A DNA stretch of 64,000 nt from Jannaschia formosa (GCF_003340555.1 NZ_QPLJ01000005.1:1-64000), one strand, 5' to 3'; shown: positions 53,521 through 63,022, numbered from the stretch's first letter. Made by a program: numbers and translations. The notes: generated from the letters alone by a model not told the origin.

Positions 53521-54690
53521 CTAGGCGCCCTTGGCGCCGGGCTGCGCGTCGGCGATGGCGCGGAACATCTCGACGCAGTCCTCGAGCACGCCGTCCTCGC
53601 GGAAGCCGAGATCGGCGGCGTTGACCGCGATGACGACGTCCCGCGTCCGGTCGATATAGAGGAATTGCCCGTAGACGCCGCGCCCCATCACCTCGCCCGG
53701 CCGCGCGTCGGCGGGCAGCCACCACTGGTAGCCGTAGCCCAGCCCGCCGTCGGCGGTGTTGGCCGAGGCGGCGGTGCTCTCGTCGATCCAGCCGAGGGGC
53801 ACGATCTGCCGCCCCTGCATGACGCCGCCCTGCGCCACCAGCAGGCCGAGCCGCGCATAGTCGCGGGTGGTCATGTTCAGCCCGCCCAGGACGAAGTGCA
53901 CGCCTTCGCCATCGGTCAGGTAGGTCACGGACCCGAACCCGGCGGGGACGAGGATGCGCTCTGCCAGCAGGTCGGCGACCGGACGGCCGGTGGCGCCGCG
54001 CACGACCATGCCGACGACATGGGTGTCCATCGAGACGTATTTCCACGCCCCGCCCGGCTCCCGGTCGCGCGCCTTCAGTTCGGCGGTGAAGTCGTCCAGC
54101 GCCCCGCCCAGCGCAATGACGCGGCCCATCCGGTTGATATCGCTGTCGGGGTCGAAATAGTCCTCGTCGAACTCCACCCCCGATTCCATCTGCAGCACGT
54201 CGCGCAGGCTTGTCCCGTCATAGGCGGAGCCCATCAGCTCCGGCGCGTGCAGCACGACCGGGTCGTCAAGCTTCAGCGTCCCGTCCGCGACCAGCGTCCC
54301 GACCAGCAGCGAGAGCGCGGATTTCGCGACCGACCAGCTGATCCGAAGGTCGTCCGGCCCGGTACCGAGGTAATAGCTTTCATGGGTGACGGCCCCGTCA
54401 TGCAGGACGACGATCCCGGTGACAGCGCGGTCCGCGATCCAGTCCCCGGCGCCCGCGGGCAGGGGAACCGGGGCGGCGTCGGGCAGCGGGTCGCCCGGTT
54501 TCGTGGCCAGCGCCACGCTGAGGAAGGCGCGGTCCATATGGGAGAAGTTCTCGACGATGCGGTCCGGCTCGAAGAGGGAGTTCACGGCCATCAGCCGCGC
54601 GATCTCCTCCCGCATGACTGCGGCCGCGATCCCGGCCGTCAGCGCCAGGGCCAGCAGGCCGATGCCCGCGCGCCTCGTCCATTTCCGCAT
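53521..54690 (-). CDS. Beta-lactamase-fold serine hydrolase (class C-like)
   Basis: 389 residues from the ATG at 54690. An N-terminal signal/anchor (RRAGIGLLALALTAGIAAAV) precedes SWSVAKSALSLLVGTLVADG (SxxK), YVSMDTHVVGMVV (tyrosine motif region) and GYGYQWWLPADARPGE. It is a periplasmic esterase or peptidase-like enzyme and only distantly similar to the one at 39606. Confidence 0.87.
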   Translation of the reverse strand: MRKWTRRAGIGLLALALTAGIAAAVMREEIARLMAVNSLFEPDRIVENFSHMDRAFLSVALATKPGDPLPDAAPVPLPAGAGDWIADRAVTGIVVLHDGAVTHESYYLGTGPDDLRISWSVAKSALSLLVGTLVADGTLKLDDPVVLHAPELMGSAYDGTSLRDVLQMESGVEFDEDYFDPDSDINRMGRVIALGGALDDFTAELKARDREPGGAWKYVSMDTHVVGMVVRGATGRPVADLLAERILVPAGFGSVTYLTDGEGVHFVLGGLNMTTRDYARLGLLVAQGGVMQGRQIVPLGWIDESTAASANTADGGLGYGYQWWLPADARPGEVMGRGVYGQFLYIDRTRDVVIAVNAADLGFREDGVLEDCVEMFRAIADAQPGAKGA

Positions 54691-54938
54691 CCGCTCCCCC
54701 CCTCTGCTACGGCGCGACCGTATCAGCACCGGCCCGGGCAGGCGAGCCTTGCCGAAGGCGCCAGTCGGCCCGGCGCCCGTGGAAATCGACCCGGCCCGCG
54801 CCGTGGGCCTCGTCCTCGGGCCAGAGTCACAGGGTCGGCGCTGCCTCCATTCGAGCCAGCAGGTCCATCAGCCGGCCCATGAAGGGCGAGTCGAACGTCG
54901 AATTGGCGCGGGACCGGGCGCGGAACGCCCGGTCAGCC
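54691..54938. other. Gap between the serine hydrolase and pth
   Basis: 248 bp. A minus-strand frame running out of the pth end encodes a plausible peptide (NSTFDSPFMGRLMDLLARME, stop at about 54830) but has no independent start with a ribosome binding site. Nothing else was recognised. Confidence 0.35.
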
Positions 54939-55613
54939 TCACTTGAACTTGGCTGCCAGCCTCTGGAGCGGAGAGAGCTGCCGGTCCGGCTCCGGCTCCG
55001 CCGCCTTCGGCTCGGGCGGCGCTTCGGGCTTCAGGGCCGCGGGGCGCTGCGGCGCCGTGCGCAGGGCGACAGCGTTCATGAACCCGCTCCCGTCGCCCGC
55101 GGCGAGCTTCGGCGCGCCGTCGACGATGCCGCGCAGAAGGTCGTCGAGCATCTCTCCCTCGGCCTTGGCGAAGTCCGACAGGACATAGCCCGAGACCCGG
55201 TCCTTGTGTCCCGGATGGCCGATGCCGAGCCGCACGCGCGCGTAGTCCGGCCCGATATGCTGGTGGATCGAGCGCAGCCCGTTATGCCCCGCATGTCCGC
55301 CGCCCTGCTTCAGCTTCACCCGGCCTGGGGCCAGGTCCAGCTCGTCGTGGAAGGCGGTGACGTCGCCCGGTTCCAGCTTGTGGAAGCGCATCGCCTCGCC
55401 CACGGACTGGCCCGAGAGGTTCATGAAGGTCCCAGGCTTCAGCAGCCAGACCTTCTGCGAGCCGAAGCGCGCCTCGGCGATCTGGCCCTGGAACTTCGCG
55501 CGCCATGGCGCGCCCTGATCCTCGGCGATCCGGTCCAGTGCCATGAAGCCGATATTGTGCCGGTTGCCGGCATATTTCGCGCCCGGATTGCCCAGGCCTA
55601 CCCAGAGCTGCAT
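54939..55613 (-). CDS. pth: Peptidyl-tRNA hydrolase
   Basis: 224 residues from the ATG at 55613 (AGGAGGCGG upstream). LWVGLGNPGAKYAGNRHNIG holds the catalytic His, and FMNLSGQSVGEAM and GGHAGHNGLRSIHQHIG are conserved. It frees tRNA from peptidyl-tRNA dropped by the ribosome. The C-terminal 40 residues are a Pro/Glu-rich extension (KPEAPPEPKAAEPEPDRQ). Confidence 0.96.
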   Translation of the reverse strand: MQLWVGLGNPGAKYAGNRHNIGFMALDRIAEDQGAPWRAKFQGQIAEARFGSQKVWLLKPGTFMNLSGQSVGEAMRFHKLEPGDVTAFHDELDLAPGRVKLKQGGGHAGHNGLRSIHQHIGPDYARVRLGIGHPGHKDRVSGYVLSDFAKAEGEMLDDLLRGIVDGAPKLAAGDGSGFMNAVALRTAPQRPAALKPEAPPEPKAAEPEPDRQLSPLQRLAAKFK

Positions 55614-55672
55614 CGCCGCCTCCTGCCGTTCGCGCGGACCGCATCGCCTGTCGCCCCGCCCGGGGCCGCGGG

Positions 55673-56245
55673 TCAGGCCCGCTGCAGCGCGAGATGCTGG
55701 ATCAGCACCACGGTCTTGGCATCGGATATGCGCCCGTCGCGGACCATGTCCAGCGCCTCGGCGAAGGGGATGTGGAGCACCTCGATATCCTCGCCCTCGT
55801 CCCGGGCGCCGCCGCCTTCCCCGGCCCGGTCGGCGCGGGCATAGGTCCCGGTGAAGAGCGCGAGGTATTCCGTGACCGAGCCGGGCGACATGATCAGGTC
55901 CGTGACATGGGTCAGCGCGCCGACCTCGTATCCCGTCTCCTCGATCAACTCGGCACGCATCCGCTCGGCCGGGTCGGCGCCCTCCAGCAGCCCGGCGGGC
56001 GCCTCGATGACGAAGGGGGCCTGGCCCGAGACCTGCATCGGCAGGCGGAACTGCCGGACCAGCAGCACCGTGTCGGCCTGCGGGTCGTGCAGCAGGGCGG
56101 CGGCCCCGTGGCCCCGGTCGTAGACCTCGCGCACCTGCTCGTCCCAGGTTCCGTCGCTCAGGCGCAGGGCGAAGCGGTGGCGAGTGAGCGTGCCCCAGGC
56201 GTCCGAGAGGGTCTCGGAGGAAATCGGGCGGAAGGTCTCGGTCAT
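55673..56245 (-). CDS. Nudix hydrolase (ADP-ribose pyrophosphatase-like)
   Basis: 190 residues. The Nudix box lies at about 84-106 (GLLEGADPAERMRAELIEET then GY), with the EExG metal-binding core. The strand VLLVRQFRLPMQ and the region IEAPAGLLEG are typical of the ADP-ribose/GDP-mannose pyrophosphatase branch. It follows pth on the same strand after 60 bp. Exact substrate uncertain. Confidence 0.87.
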   Translation of the reverse strand: MTETFRPISSETLSDAWGTLTRHRFALRLSDGTWDEQVREVYDRGHGAAALLHDPQADTVLLVRQFRLPMQVSGQAPFVIEAPAGLLEGADPAERMRAELIEETGYEVGALTHVTDLIMSPGSVTEYLALFTGTYARADRAGEGGGARDEGEDIEVLHIPFAEALDMVRDGRISDAKTVVLIQHLALQRA

Positions 56246-56306
56246 CTGGCTCTCCAGTCGGGGTCGCGGCGGAGGGTAGGGCCACCGCTTCCCGAGGTCG
56301 AGCCGG

Positions 56307-56756
56307 TCAGTTCGACAGCAGCCCCGGCCAGTTCGCGTCGGCGCGGGCGATATGGCCGGGGATGTCCCTCTCCCACCGGCGCTGGATGCGGCGCGAGTAG
56401 TTCAGGTAGAGCTTTCCGTCCACGATCTCCCAGGCCTCGGGGGTGGTCGGAGCGGTATAGCCTTCGGCGACGGCCCAGGCGCAGAAGCCGCCGTATTGAG
56501 GGGCATAGGCTTCGGGATCGGCGGCGAAGGCGGCGCGGTTGGCTTCGGTCGCGAAGCGCCAGGTCGCGCCGTTCCAGTCATGGGTGATCGCGGCGTCGCC
56601 GGGCACCGGGCGGCCCTCGGTGAAGTAGGCGACGGGATCGGTGCCGTCGATGGCGACGCCGCCCTCGGCATAGGTTGCGGCCTGCGCCGCGGCGATGCGG
56701 GGCAGGGCGATCAGGACGGTGGCGGAGGCGAGAAGCGTGCGGCGGGTCAGGGGCAT
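56307..56756 (-). CDS. YHS-domain secreted protein
   Basis: 149 residues from the ATG at 56756. A signal peptide (LTRRTLLASATVLIALPRIA, with a twin Arg) precedes a YHS-like domain: GTDPVAYFTEGRPVPGDAAI, WRFATEANRAAFAADPEAYA and PQYGGFCAWAVAEG. YHS domains often bind metals or organic ligands. Function unknown; periplasmic, possibly Tat-exported. Confidence 0.88.
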   Translation of the reverse strand: MPLTRRTLLASATVLIALPRIAAAQAATYAEGGVAIDGTDPVAYFTEGRPVPGDAAITHDWNGATWRFATEANRAAFAADPEAYAPQYGGFCAWAVAEGYTAPTTPEAWEIVDGKLYLNYSRRIQRRWERDIPGHIARADANWPGLLSN

Positions 56757-56839
56757 CGGTCGGGCTCCTTGAGCGGGGATCGTGGCCCGGGAAGAATGGC
56801 ATGCCCGCCGCGCCCCGCACAGCCGGGCCCACGCGCTTG

Positions 56840-57553
56840 TCATCTGCCGTCATCGCGCCGACGCGGGCCGCGCAGGCGGCGCCAGAGCGGCATGACGTCC
56901 AGCGCCGCGACGGCGACGCCGATCGGCACCATCCAGAAGCCGAGGATCGGAAGGAAGCCGAAGACCCCGCCCGTCATCAGCAGGAGTCCGAGGACCAGTC
57001 GCAAGCCAGGAGGCACACGGCGACGGACATTGACCAGCGCGCGGGCCATGCGCCCCCGCCAGCCGTAGAAGGCCCGCATCCGAAGTTCCGGCAGGCGCAG
57101 GCGCAGCCTGCGCCGCCCTGTCTCGGTCCCGGTGCGATCGGGGAGCTCCTCGAACCCGGCCGCGAGGAAGATCCGCGCCGCCGCCGCGTTCTCGCGGGCG
57201 AGCGGCAGGACAGCGCTCTCGGCGCCCGGATAATGCGCGGCGAGATAGGGGCCGAGCTTGCGCAGCGCCTCGGTGCCGAGCCCCTCACCCTGCCGGGCCG
57301 CGTCGATGACGAAGGCGCGCAGGGCGACCTCGCCCGGGGGGACGGGATCAGGGACCCCGCGGCGGTGCCGCTCCACCGCGAAGAGGCCGACCGTGCCGTC
57401 CTCCTTGTCGATGGCATGCAGGTCGATCCGGGCCGGGTCGCTGGCCAGGATCTCCTCGACGGTGCCGCAGGCCGGCTGCCCCTCGGGCGCGGGCCGGAGA
57501 TGCGCGACCCTGCCGGATGCGTCCCGCCCGAGAGGGGCGAGCAGGACGCTCAC
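56840..57553 (-). CDS. GNAT acetyltransferase fused to a C-terminal membrane domain
   Basis: 237 residues from a GTG at 57553 overlapping the pepF stop (GTGA). About 1-150 is a GNAT domain (VALRAFVIDAARQGEGLGTE, PLARENAAAARIFLAAGFEE). About 180-225 is membrane-embedded (LVLGLLLMTGGVFGFLPILG, FWMVPIGVAVAALDVMPLWR), resembling small stand-alone membrane proteins of alphaproteobacteria. The combination is unusual. It may be a real fusion that tethers the enzyme to the membrane. Confidence 0.75.
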   Translation of the reverse strand: MSVLLAPLGRDASGRVAHLRPAPEGQPACGTVEEILASDPARIDLHAIDKEDGTVGLFAVERHRRGVPDPVPPGEVALRAFVIDAARQGEGLGTEALRKLGPYLAAHYPGAESAVLPLARENAAAARIFLAAGFEELPDRTGTETGRRRLRLRLPELRMRAFYGWRGRMARALVNVRRRVPPGLRLVLGLLLMTGGVFGFLPILGFWMVPIGVAVAALDVMPLWRRLRGPRRRDDGR

Positions 57554-59361
57554 CCGTCCATCGCCTCCAGCTGGTCGATGAAGCCCTCGAGCATGCCGAG
57601 CCCCTTGTCCCAGAAGGCCGGGTCGGAGGCGTCGAGGCCGAAGGGCGCCAGCAGCTCCTTGTGGTGCTTCGACCCGCCCGCGCGGAGCATGTCGAAATAC
57701 TTCTCCTGGAAGCCCTCGGGCGCGTCCTCGTAGGCGGCGTAGAGCGCGTTCACCAGCCCGTCCCCGAAGGCGTAGGCGTAGACGTAGAAGGGCGAGTGGA
57801 CAAAATGCGGGATGTAGGCCCAGAAATGCTCGTAGCCCGGCATGAACTCGAAGACGGGGCCGAGGCTTTCGGCCTGCACGGACATCCAGAGCGCGTCGAT
57901 ATCCTCGGGCGTCAGCTCCCCTTCGCTTCGGGCGGCGTGGAGCTTGCACTCGAAATCGTAGAAGGCGATCTGGCGGACGACGGTGTTGATCATGTCCTCG
58001 ACCTTGCCGGCCAGAAGGACCTTGCGCTGCGCGTCGTCCTTCGCGCCCTCCAGCAGGCGGCGGAAGGTCAGCATCTCGCCGAAGACGGAGGCCGTTTCGG
58101 CCAGGGTGAGGGGCGTCGAGGACAGCATCTCGCCCTGGCCCGCCGCCAGGACCTGGTGCACGCCGTGGCCCAGCTCATGCGCCAGGGTCATGACATCGCG
58201 GGGTTTTCCGAGGTAGTTGAGCATCACGTAAGGATGCACGGTCGTGACCGTCGGATGGGCGAAGGCGCCGGGGGCCTTGCCGGGCTTGACGCCGGCGTCG
58301 ATCCAGCCCTTGTCGAAGAAGGGCTCCGCGATCTGGGCCATCTTCGGCGAGAAGCCGGTATAGGCGTCCATCACCGTCTTGCGGGCCTCGTCCCACGGGA
58401 CGGTGCGCGGCGTCTCCAGCGGCAGGGGCGCGTTGCGGTCCCAGACCTGCAGGGTGTCGAGCCCCAACCACTTCGCCTTCAGCTTATAGTATCTGTGGCT
58501 TAGGCGCGGATAGGCGGCGACGACGGCGTCGCGCAGGGCCTCCACGACTTCCGGCTCGACATGGTTCGAGATGTGGCGCCCGGCCTGCGGCGAGGGGAGG
58601 CCGCGCCAGCGGTCGTCGATTTCCTTCTCTTTCGCCAAAGTGTTATGAACGCGGGCGAAGGTGCGGACGTTCTTGCCGAAGACCTCGGCCAGGGCGCGGG
58701 CGCCGGCCTCTCGCCGGGCGCGGTCGGCGTCGGTGAGCAGGTTCAGCGTCGCCTCGATGCCGAGATTTTCCCCGTCCACGTCGAAGGTTAGCCCGGCGAT
58801 CGTCTCGTCGAAGAGCTTGTTCCAGGCGCTCGCGCCGACGACCGAGGTGTCGTGGAGGTACTTCTCGAGCTCATCCGAAAGCTGGTAGGGCTTCATCGCC
58901 CGCAGCCGGTCGAGCGCGGGGCGGTAGCGGGCGAGACCGGCATTGGCGGCCATCAACGCCTCGTAGCGCTCGTCCTCTATCCTGTTGAATTCGAGGCCGA
59001 AAAAGACGAGCGGAGTCGAGATCGTGGTGATCCGGTCCTGCATGTCCGACAGGAACTTCGCGCGGGAAGCGTTGGTCGTCTCCTGATAATATCGCAGGCC
59101 CGCATAGGACATGATCCGGCCCGCGACCTCGTCGATCTTCTCGTTGCGCTGGATCGCGCGGAGCATGCCCTCGGCGTCGAGCGTCGCCAGTTTGCCTTCG
59201 TAGTCAGCCGCATAGCTCGCCGCCTCCTCCCTCAGCCAGGCCAGGTCGCGCTTGAGCTCGGGCGCGGTCTCGCCGGTGTAGAGGTCGTCGAGGTTCCAGT
59301 CGGGCAGGTCGCCGAGCGGCTCTCCGCCCGGGGTGGCGTTGGCGTCGCGGAGCAGGGTCAT
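57550..59361 (-). CDS. pepF: Oligoendopeptidase F (M3 family)
   Basis: 603 residues. The zinc motif HELGHGVHQVLA (HExxH) with the downstream Glu in TLAETASVFGEML defines M3 peptidases. The C-terminal FWAYIPHFVHSPFYVYAYAF is the substrate-binding Tyr/His region. A cytoplasmic oligopeptidase. The gene downstream overlaps the stop by GTGA. Confidence 0.95.
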   Translation of the reverse strand: MTLLRDANATPGGEPLGDLPDWNLDDLYTGETAPELKRDLAWLREEAASYAADYEGKLATLDAEGMLRAIQRNEKIDEVAGRIMSYAGLRYYQETTNASRAKFLSDMQDRITTISTPLVFFGLEFNRIEDERYEALMAANAGLARYRPALDRLRAMKPYQLSDELEKYLHDTSVVGASAWNKLFDETIAGLTFDVDGENLGIEATLNLLTDADRARREAGARALAEVFGKNVRTFARVHNTLAKEKEIDDRWRGLPSPQAGRHISNHVEPEVVEALRDAVVAAYPRLSHRYYKLKAKWLGLDTLQVWDRNAPLPLETPRTVPWDEARKTVMDAYTGFSPKMAQIAEPFFDKGWIDAGVKPGKAPGAFAHPTVTTVHPYVMLNYLGKPRDVMTLAHELGHGVHQVLAAGQGEMLSSTPLTLAETASVFGEMLTFRRLLEGAKDDAQRKVLLAGKVEDMINTVVRQIAFYDFECKLHAARSEGELTPEDIDALWMSVQAESLGPVFEFMPGYEHFWAYIPHFVHSPFYVYAYAFGDGLVNALYAAYEDAPEGFQEKYFDMLRAGGSKHHKELLAPFGLDASDPAFWDKGLGMLEGFIDQLEAMDG

Positions 59362-59680
59362 GAGTGTCCTCGCGTTGTCTGTCCGGCCCTAGGTAGGGGC
59401 GGCGGGCGGCAGGGGCAATCGAGGGGTGATCTGCGGGTGATCCACGGGTGATCCCGGTCATACCTAAATTTTGCACGCTTCGCGGTTGGCTCGGCTGTTG
59501 GGTGTGGGAGACGCGCGTCATCGCCGGGCTTGCCCCGGCGATCCATGCCGGGGCCGCGGTGCGAGAGGAGGGGTGGATTGCCGGGTCGGGGCCCGGCAAC
59601 GACGGTGGGGGCGCGGGCCGGGCGGGACCGTCCCGACCGCCGCGCCGGGCGGCGCCCCGCCGGGGGCGCCAGGCGGGCCC
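59362..59680. other. Gap between pepF and the M48 gene, with repeats
   Basis: 319 bp without a gene. It contains the third 11-bp repeat array (59422-59454) and then a short AT-rich stretch (TACCTAAATTTTGCACG, 59461-59477). On the minus strand CTACCTAGGGC just before pepF could be part of its promoter. Confidence 0.5.
59422..59454. repeat. 11-bp tandem repeat, three copies (family site 3)
   Basis: AGGGGTGATCT (59422-59432), GCGGGTGATCC (59433-59443) and ACGGGTGATCC (59444-59454). It is the same unit as at 15349-15370 and, inverted, 37698-37730. Again intergenic and close to a gene start. Confidence 0.8.
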
Positions 59681-60514
59681 TTACCGCGCCTTCCGGGCGA
59701 TCCCCCCTTGCCGCTGCACCTGCTGCGCCGTGGCGATGACCGTCGCGATCCGCTTCTCGTCGGGCGGATGGGTGCCCCAGAACGAGAGGGCGCCGTTCAC
59801 CTGACCGACCTCGTCCGGACGCGCGAAGTAGCCCGCACCTCGAATCGGATCATACCCGGCCTGCATTGTGATGAAGGTTCCTATCGTATCGCTTTCCAGC
59901 TCGTATGTCTGGGAGAAGGCGCGCTGCCCGATCGCGCCGCCGAGTTGGACGCTGTCCGAGACAATCTGACTGTTGTCCACATACGGGTCTGCGGTGGCCG
60001 CAGCGACGACGACGCCGAGGAGAAGCGCTCCGGCGACGGCCTGCGCCTCTGCCTTCTCGATATGCTGGCCGAGAAGATGGCCGTATTCATGGGCCAGGAC
60101 GAAGGCCAGTTCATCGTCGTTCCTCACGTCACGCAGGAGCGGAATGGTGACCATGATCCGCGGCTGCCTCTTCGTCGCCGGATCGGCATAGGTGAAATAG
60201 GCGTTGCGGACCGGCATCTCGATGTCGATCCCGATCGGGACGGTACATGTCATCGACGGCCGGGACTTGCGCTCTTCCGCGCAGAGCGCCTCGGCGGCCG
60301 GACGGACCCGCGCGACGACACGGTCGAACCGCGCGCGGGCAACGCTTGGCGGCGCCGGCGGGCGGGCGCCTTCGCTCGCCGCGGCCTGAAACATCGCCGT
60401 CGCGCGCGAGGCGGTCGGCCCGTCGATCTCGGCCAGCTGATATGTCGTGCCGCAGGCGGCGAAAAGGGAGAGACAGGCCGCCAGGGCGAACGGCTTGAAC
60501 GATGGTCGAAACAC
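59681..60514 (-). CDS. M48-family metalloprotease lipoprotein
   Basis: 277 residues from a GTG at 60514 (GAAGGA upstream). A lipoprotein signal (FALAACLSLFAACG, lipobox FAAC) precedes the M48 domain: FVLAHEYGHLLGQHIEKAEA (HExxH) and YELESDTIGTFITMQ (third ligand Glu). SFWGTHPPDEKRI is the typical C-terminal motif. Likely an outer-membrane-tethered periplasmic protease of the BepA/LoiP type. Confidence 0.9.
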   Translation of the reverse strand: MFRPSFKPFALAACLSLFAACGTTYQLAEIDGPTASRATAMFQAAASEGARPPAPPSVARARFDRVVARVRPAAEALCAEERKSRPSMTCTVPIGIDIEMPVRNAYFTYADPATKRQPRIMVTIPLLRDVRNDDELAFVLAHEYGHLLGQHIEKAEAQAVAGALLLGVVVAAATADPYVDNSQIVSDSVQLGGAIGQRAFSQTYELESDTIGTFITMQAGYDPIRGAGYFARPDEVGQVNGALSFWGTHPPDEKRIATVIATAQQVQRQGGIARKAR

Positions 60515-60599
60515 TTGAAATCCTTCGATTGGCGGAGCGGTTGTCCGCAGCGTCAGCCAATCAATCGAAGGGGACCAGAAAAGCGGCGGGGGAGCGGCC

Positions 60600-61319
60600 T
60601 TATCTGGACGAGGCATCCAACTCCACCGCCCCCGCCGCCGTCTCCATCCCCTCCGCCCGGTCGAAGCGCAGATAGGCCAGGGCGCGGTCGCCGGAGATGG
60701 TGTGGACGGTGCCGGCGGGACGGCCGTCGGAGGTGATCTCGCCCGGGGCGACGGCGCCCTTGATGCGGGCGAGGCCCTTCCGGAGCTCGGTCTTGTGCTT
60801 CATGCGGGCGGTGACCTCCTGGCCGACATAGCAGCCCTTGCGGAAGTCGACGCCGCCGAGGCGCTCGAAGCCCATCTCCAGGATGTAGGACTCGTTGGGG
60901 ATGAGCTCGATGCCGGTCTCAGGGATCAGGTGCTCGACGCGGACGGCGTCCCAGTCGGTGTCGTCCGAGGCCGCGCCGCCGTAATGGCGCCAGCCCATGC
61001 CGGGGCGGGGGTCGGGGAGGGCGCCCTCGGGCGGCTCTCCGGTGCCCATGGCCACGGGGCGGTCGGTGGGCTCAATGGTGACGGCGGCGCGGAGCCTATA
61101 CATCGACAGGCGCTTCGCGGTCGCCTCGGCCAGGTCGGAGGCCACGTCGAGGTAGATGGCGTCATCTTCACGGAAGGTCAGGAAATCCGCGAGATACTTG
61201 CCCTGCGGGCTGAGCAGGGCGGCATAGCCGAGGCCCTCCTCCGGCACGTCGCGGGTCAGGAGCCCGTGGAGGAACTTCGTCCGGTCGGCGCCGGACACGC
61301 GGAGAAGGGTGCGGGTCAT
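60600..61319 (-). CDS. ygfZ: Folate-binding YgfZ/GcvT-like protein
   Basis: 239 residues from the ATG at 61319. GADRTKFLHGLLTRDV and the hallmark KGCYVGQEVTARMKH (YgfZ motif with Cys) identify it. YgfZ proteins use tetrahydrofolate to help keep certain Fe-S enzymes active. It is divergent from the class V aminotransferase gene. Confidence 0.93.
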   Translation of the reverse strand: MTRTLLRVSGADRTKFLHGLLTRDVPEEGLGYAALLSPQGKYLADFLTFREDDAIYLDVASDLAEATAKRLSMYRLRAAVTIEPTDRPVAMGTGEPPEGALPDPRPGMGWRHYGGAASDDTDWDAVRVEHLIPETGIELIPNESYILEMGFERLGGVDFRKGCYVGQEVTARMKHKTELRKGLARIKGAVAPGEITSDGRPAGTVHTISGDRALAYLRFDRAEGMETAAGAVELDASSR

Positions 61320-61420
61320 GGCCAAGACATGGGCGATGTCCGCGCGCGGGCCAAGGGGCAGATTGACCGGCCCCTGCGGCGGGAGTAGCTGCGAACGGCA
61401 GCCAAGCGGGGGTGACGGAC

Positions 61421-62638
61421 ATGCGCGATGACAGAATGAGCGGTGCGAACCTGGCCCATGGGCCCCATGCCCTGTCGATCCCCGGGCCGTCCATGGCGCC
61501 GGAGCGGGTGCTGCGCGCCATGCACCGGCCCAGCCCGAACATCTATCAGGGCGCGCTGATCGACATGACGCATTCGCTGATCCCCGACCTGAAGCGGGTC
61601 GCGCGGACCGAGCACAACGCCACGATCTATATCGGCAACGGCCATGCCGCCTGGGAGGCGTGCCTCGCCAATACCCATGCGCGCGGCGACCTGGTGCTGA
61701 TCCCGCGCACGGGGTCCTTCGCCGACGGCTGGGCGACCATGGCCGAGGGGCTGGGGCTGCGCGTCGAGATGATGGATTTCGGCAACCGCACGCCGGTCGA
61801 CGCCGCCGCCGTGGGCGCGCGCCTGCGCGAGGACAAGGGGCACGAGATCCGCTCGGTGCTGATGGTGCATGTGGACACGGCGAGCTCGGTCCGCTCGGAC
61901 CTCGCGGCGCTGCGGCGGGAGATCGACGCGGCGGGGCATCCGGCGCTGCTGCAGGCGGACTGCATCGCCTCGATGGCCTGCGACCGCTTCGAGATGGACG
62001 CCTGGGGCGTCGATGTCGCGATCACCGGCTGCCAGAAGGGGCTGATGACGCCGCCGGGCCTGTGCTTCGTCTTCTACAACGACCGGGCCGACCGCGCGCG
62101 GGAGCGGGCGGATTGCGTCACCGGATGGTGGGACTGGCGGCCGCGCACCAACCCGGAGGTCTATTTCCGCTACTTCAACGGCACCGCGCCGACGCACCAC
62201 CTCTATGGCCTGCGCGAGGCGCTGGACATGATCCACGAGGAAGGGATCGAGGCCGTCTGGGCGCGGCACGCCGCGCTGGCCCGCGGGGTCTGGGCCGCGC
62301 TTTCGGCCTGGGAAGCCGAAGGCGGGCTGGAGATGAACGTCCGGGACGCGGCGCATCGCAGCCATGCCGTCACCTCGGTCCGGCTGCCGGGCGAGGGGAC
62401 GAACCTGCGCGACTGGTGCGAGCGGGAGTTCGGGCTGACGCTGGGCATCGGGCTGGGGATGGCGCCGCCGGGCACGCCGGAATGGCACGGGTTCTTCCGC
62501 ATCGGGCATATGGGCCATGTCAGCGGCCATACCGTCATGGGCACGCTGGGCACGATCGAGGCGGGGCTGTCGGCGCTGGGCGTGCCGCATGGCGAGGGCG
62601 GGCTGACGGCGGCGGCGCGGGCGCTGGCGGCGGGCTGA
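61421..62638 (+). CDS. Class V PLP-dependent aminotransferase
   Basis: 405 residues from the ATG at 61421 (GGGGGTG upstream; a GTG at 61412 and an ATG at 61436 are alternatives). LSIPGPSMAPERVLRAMHRP opens as in alanine-glyoxylate/serine-pyruvate aminotransferases. LQADCIASMACDRFEMDAWG and ITGCQKGLMTPPGLCFVFYN hold the PLP lysine (K in CQKGL). The substrate pair is not certain; pyridoxamine-pyruvate transaminase-like enzymes are also in this group. Confidence 0.87.
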   Translation: MRDDRMSGANLAHGPHALSIPGPSMAPERVLRAMHRPSPNIYQGALIDMTHSLIPDLKRVARTEHNATIYIGNGHAAWEACLANTHARGDLVLIPRTGSFADGWATMAEGLGLRVEMMDFGNRTPVDAAAVGARLREDKGHEIRSVLMVHVDTASSVRSDLAALRREIDAAGHPALLQADCIASMACDRFEMDAWGVDVAITGCQKGLMTPPGLCFVFYNDRADRARERADCVTGWWDWRPRTNPEVYFRYFNGTAPTHHLYGLREALDMIHEEGIEAVWARHAALARGVWAALSAWEAEGGLEMNVRDAAHRSHAVTSVRLPGEGTNLRDWCEREFGLTLGIGLGMAPPGTPEWHGFFRIGHMGHVSGHTVMGTLGTIEAGLSALGVPHGEGGLTAAARALAAG

Positions 62639-62671
62639 CGCCAAGCGCGGTCTTCGGGTCCGGCGCGGGCC

Positions 62672-62923
62672 CTAGCGGCCCTCCTCCCGCGCGCGGGCGC
62701 GGGCGAGGGCGGCGGCGACGCGGGCGTCCCACTCGGCCTCGGCCCGGGCGCGGGCGACGGACCAGCGGGTGATGCCCCAGTGCAGGCCGGCGCAGGTGGC
62801 CAGCGCGATCAGGTAGCCCCAGATGCCCCAGATCATCACCAGGGCCACGATCAGGATCATGTAGGCGGTCCAGAGGAACGCCTCCGTATAGTCCTCGACC
62901 CGCTCCGGCCGATCGTCGCGCAT
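62672..62923 (-). CDS. Small hypothetical membrane protein
   Basis: 83 residues from the ATG at 62923 (GGAGGCGG upstream). Two adjacent membrane helices (FLWTAYMILIVALVMIWGIW, YLIALATCAGLHWGI) are followed by a charged, helical Ala/Arg-rich tail. No family recognised. The good ribosome binding site and hydrophobic pattern support it. Confidence 0.7.
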   Translation of the reverse strand: MRDDRPERVEDYTEAFLWTAYMILIVALVMIWGIWGYLIALATCAGLHWGITRWSVARARAEAEWDARVAAALARARAREEGR

Positions 62924-63022
62924 GAGCCGCCTCCGTTGGTTGCCCGAGGGAAGGTTAGACCGCTCCTTCCGACGCGACAACGCCCGTGGCCGCCGGACGG
63001 GTCCCGTCCTGCCTTCGGCGCG

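Noticed and set aside
54830-54950. Small minus-strand ORF downstream of pth
   Set aside because: It starts only by readthrough from the pth region and has no ribosome binding site; kept as a note in the intergenic entry.
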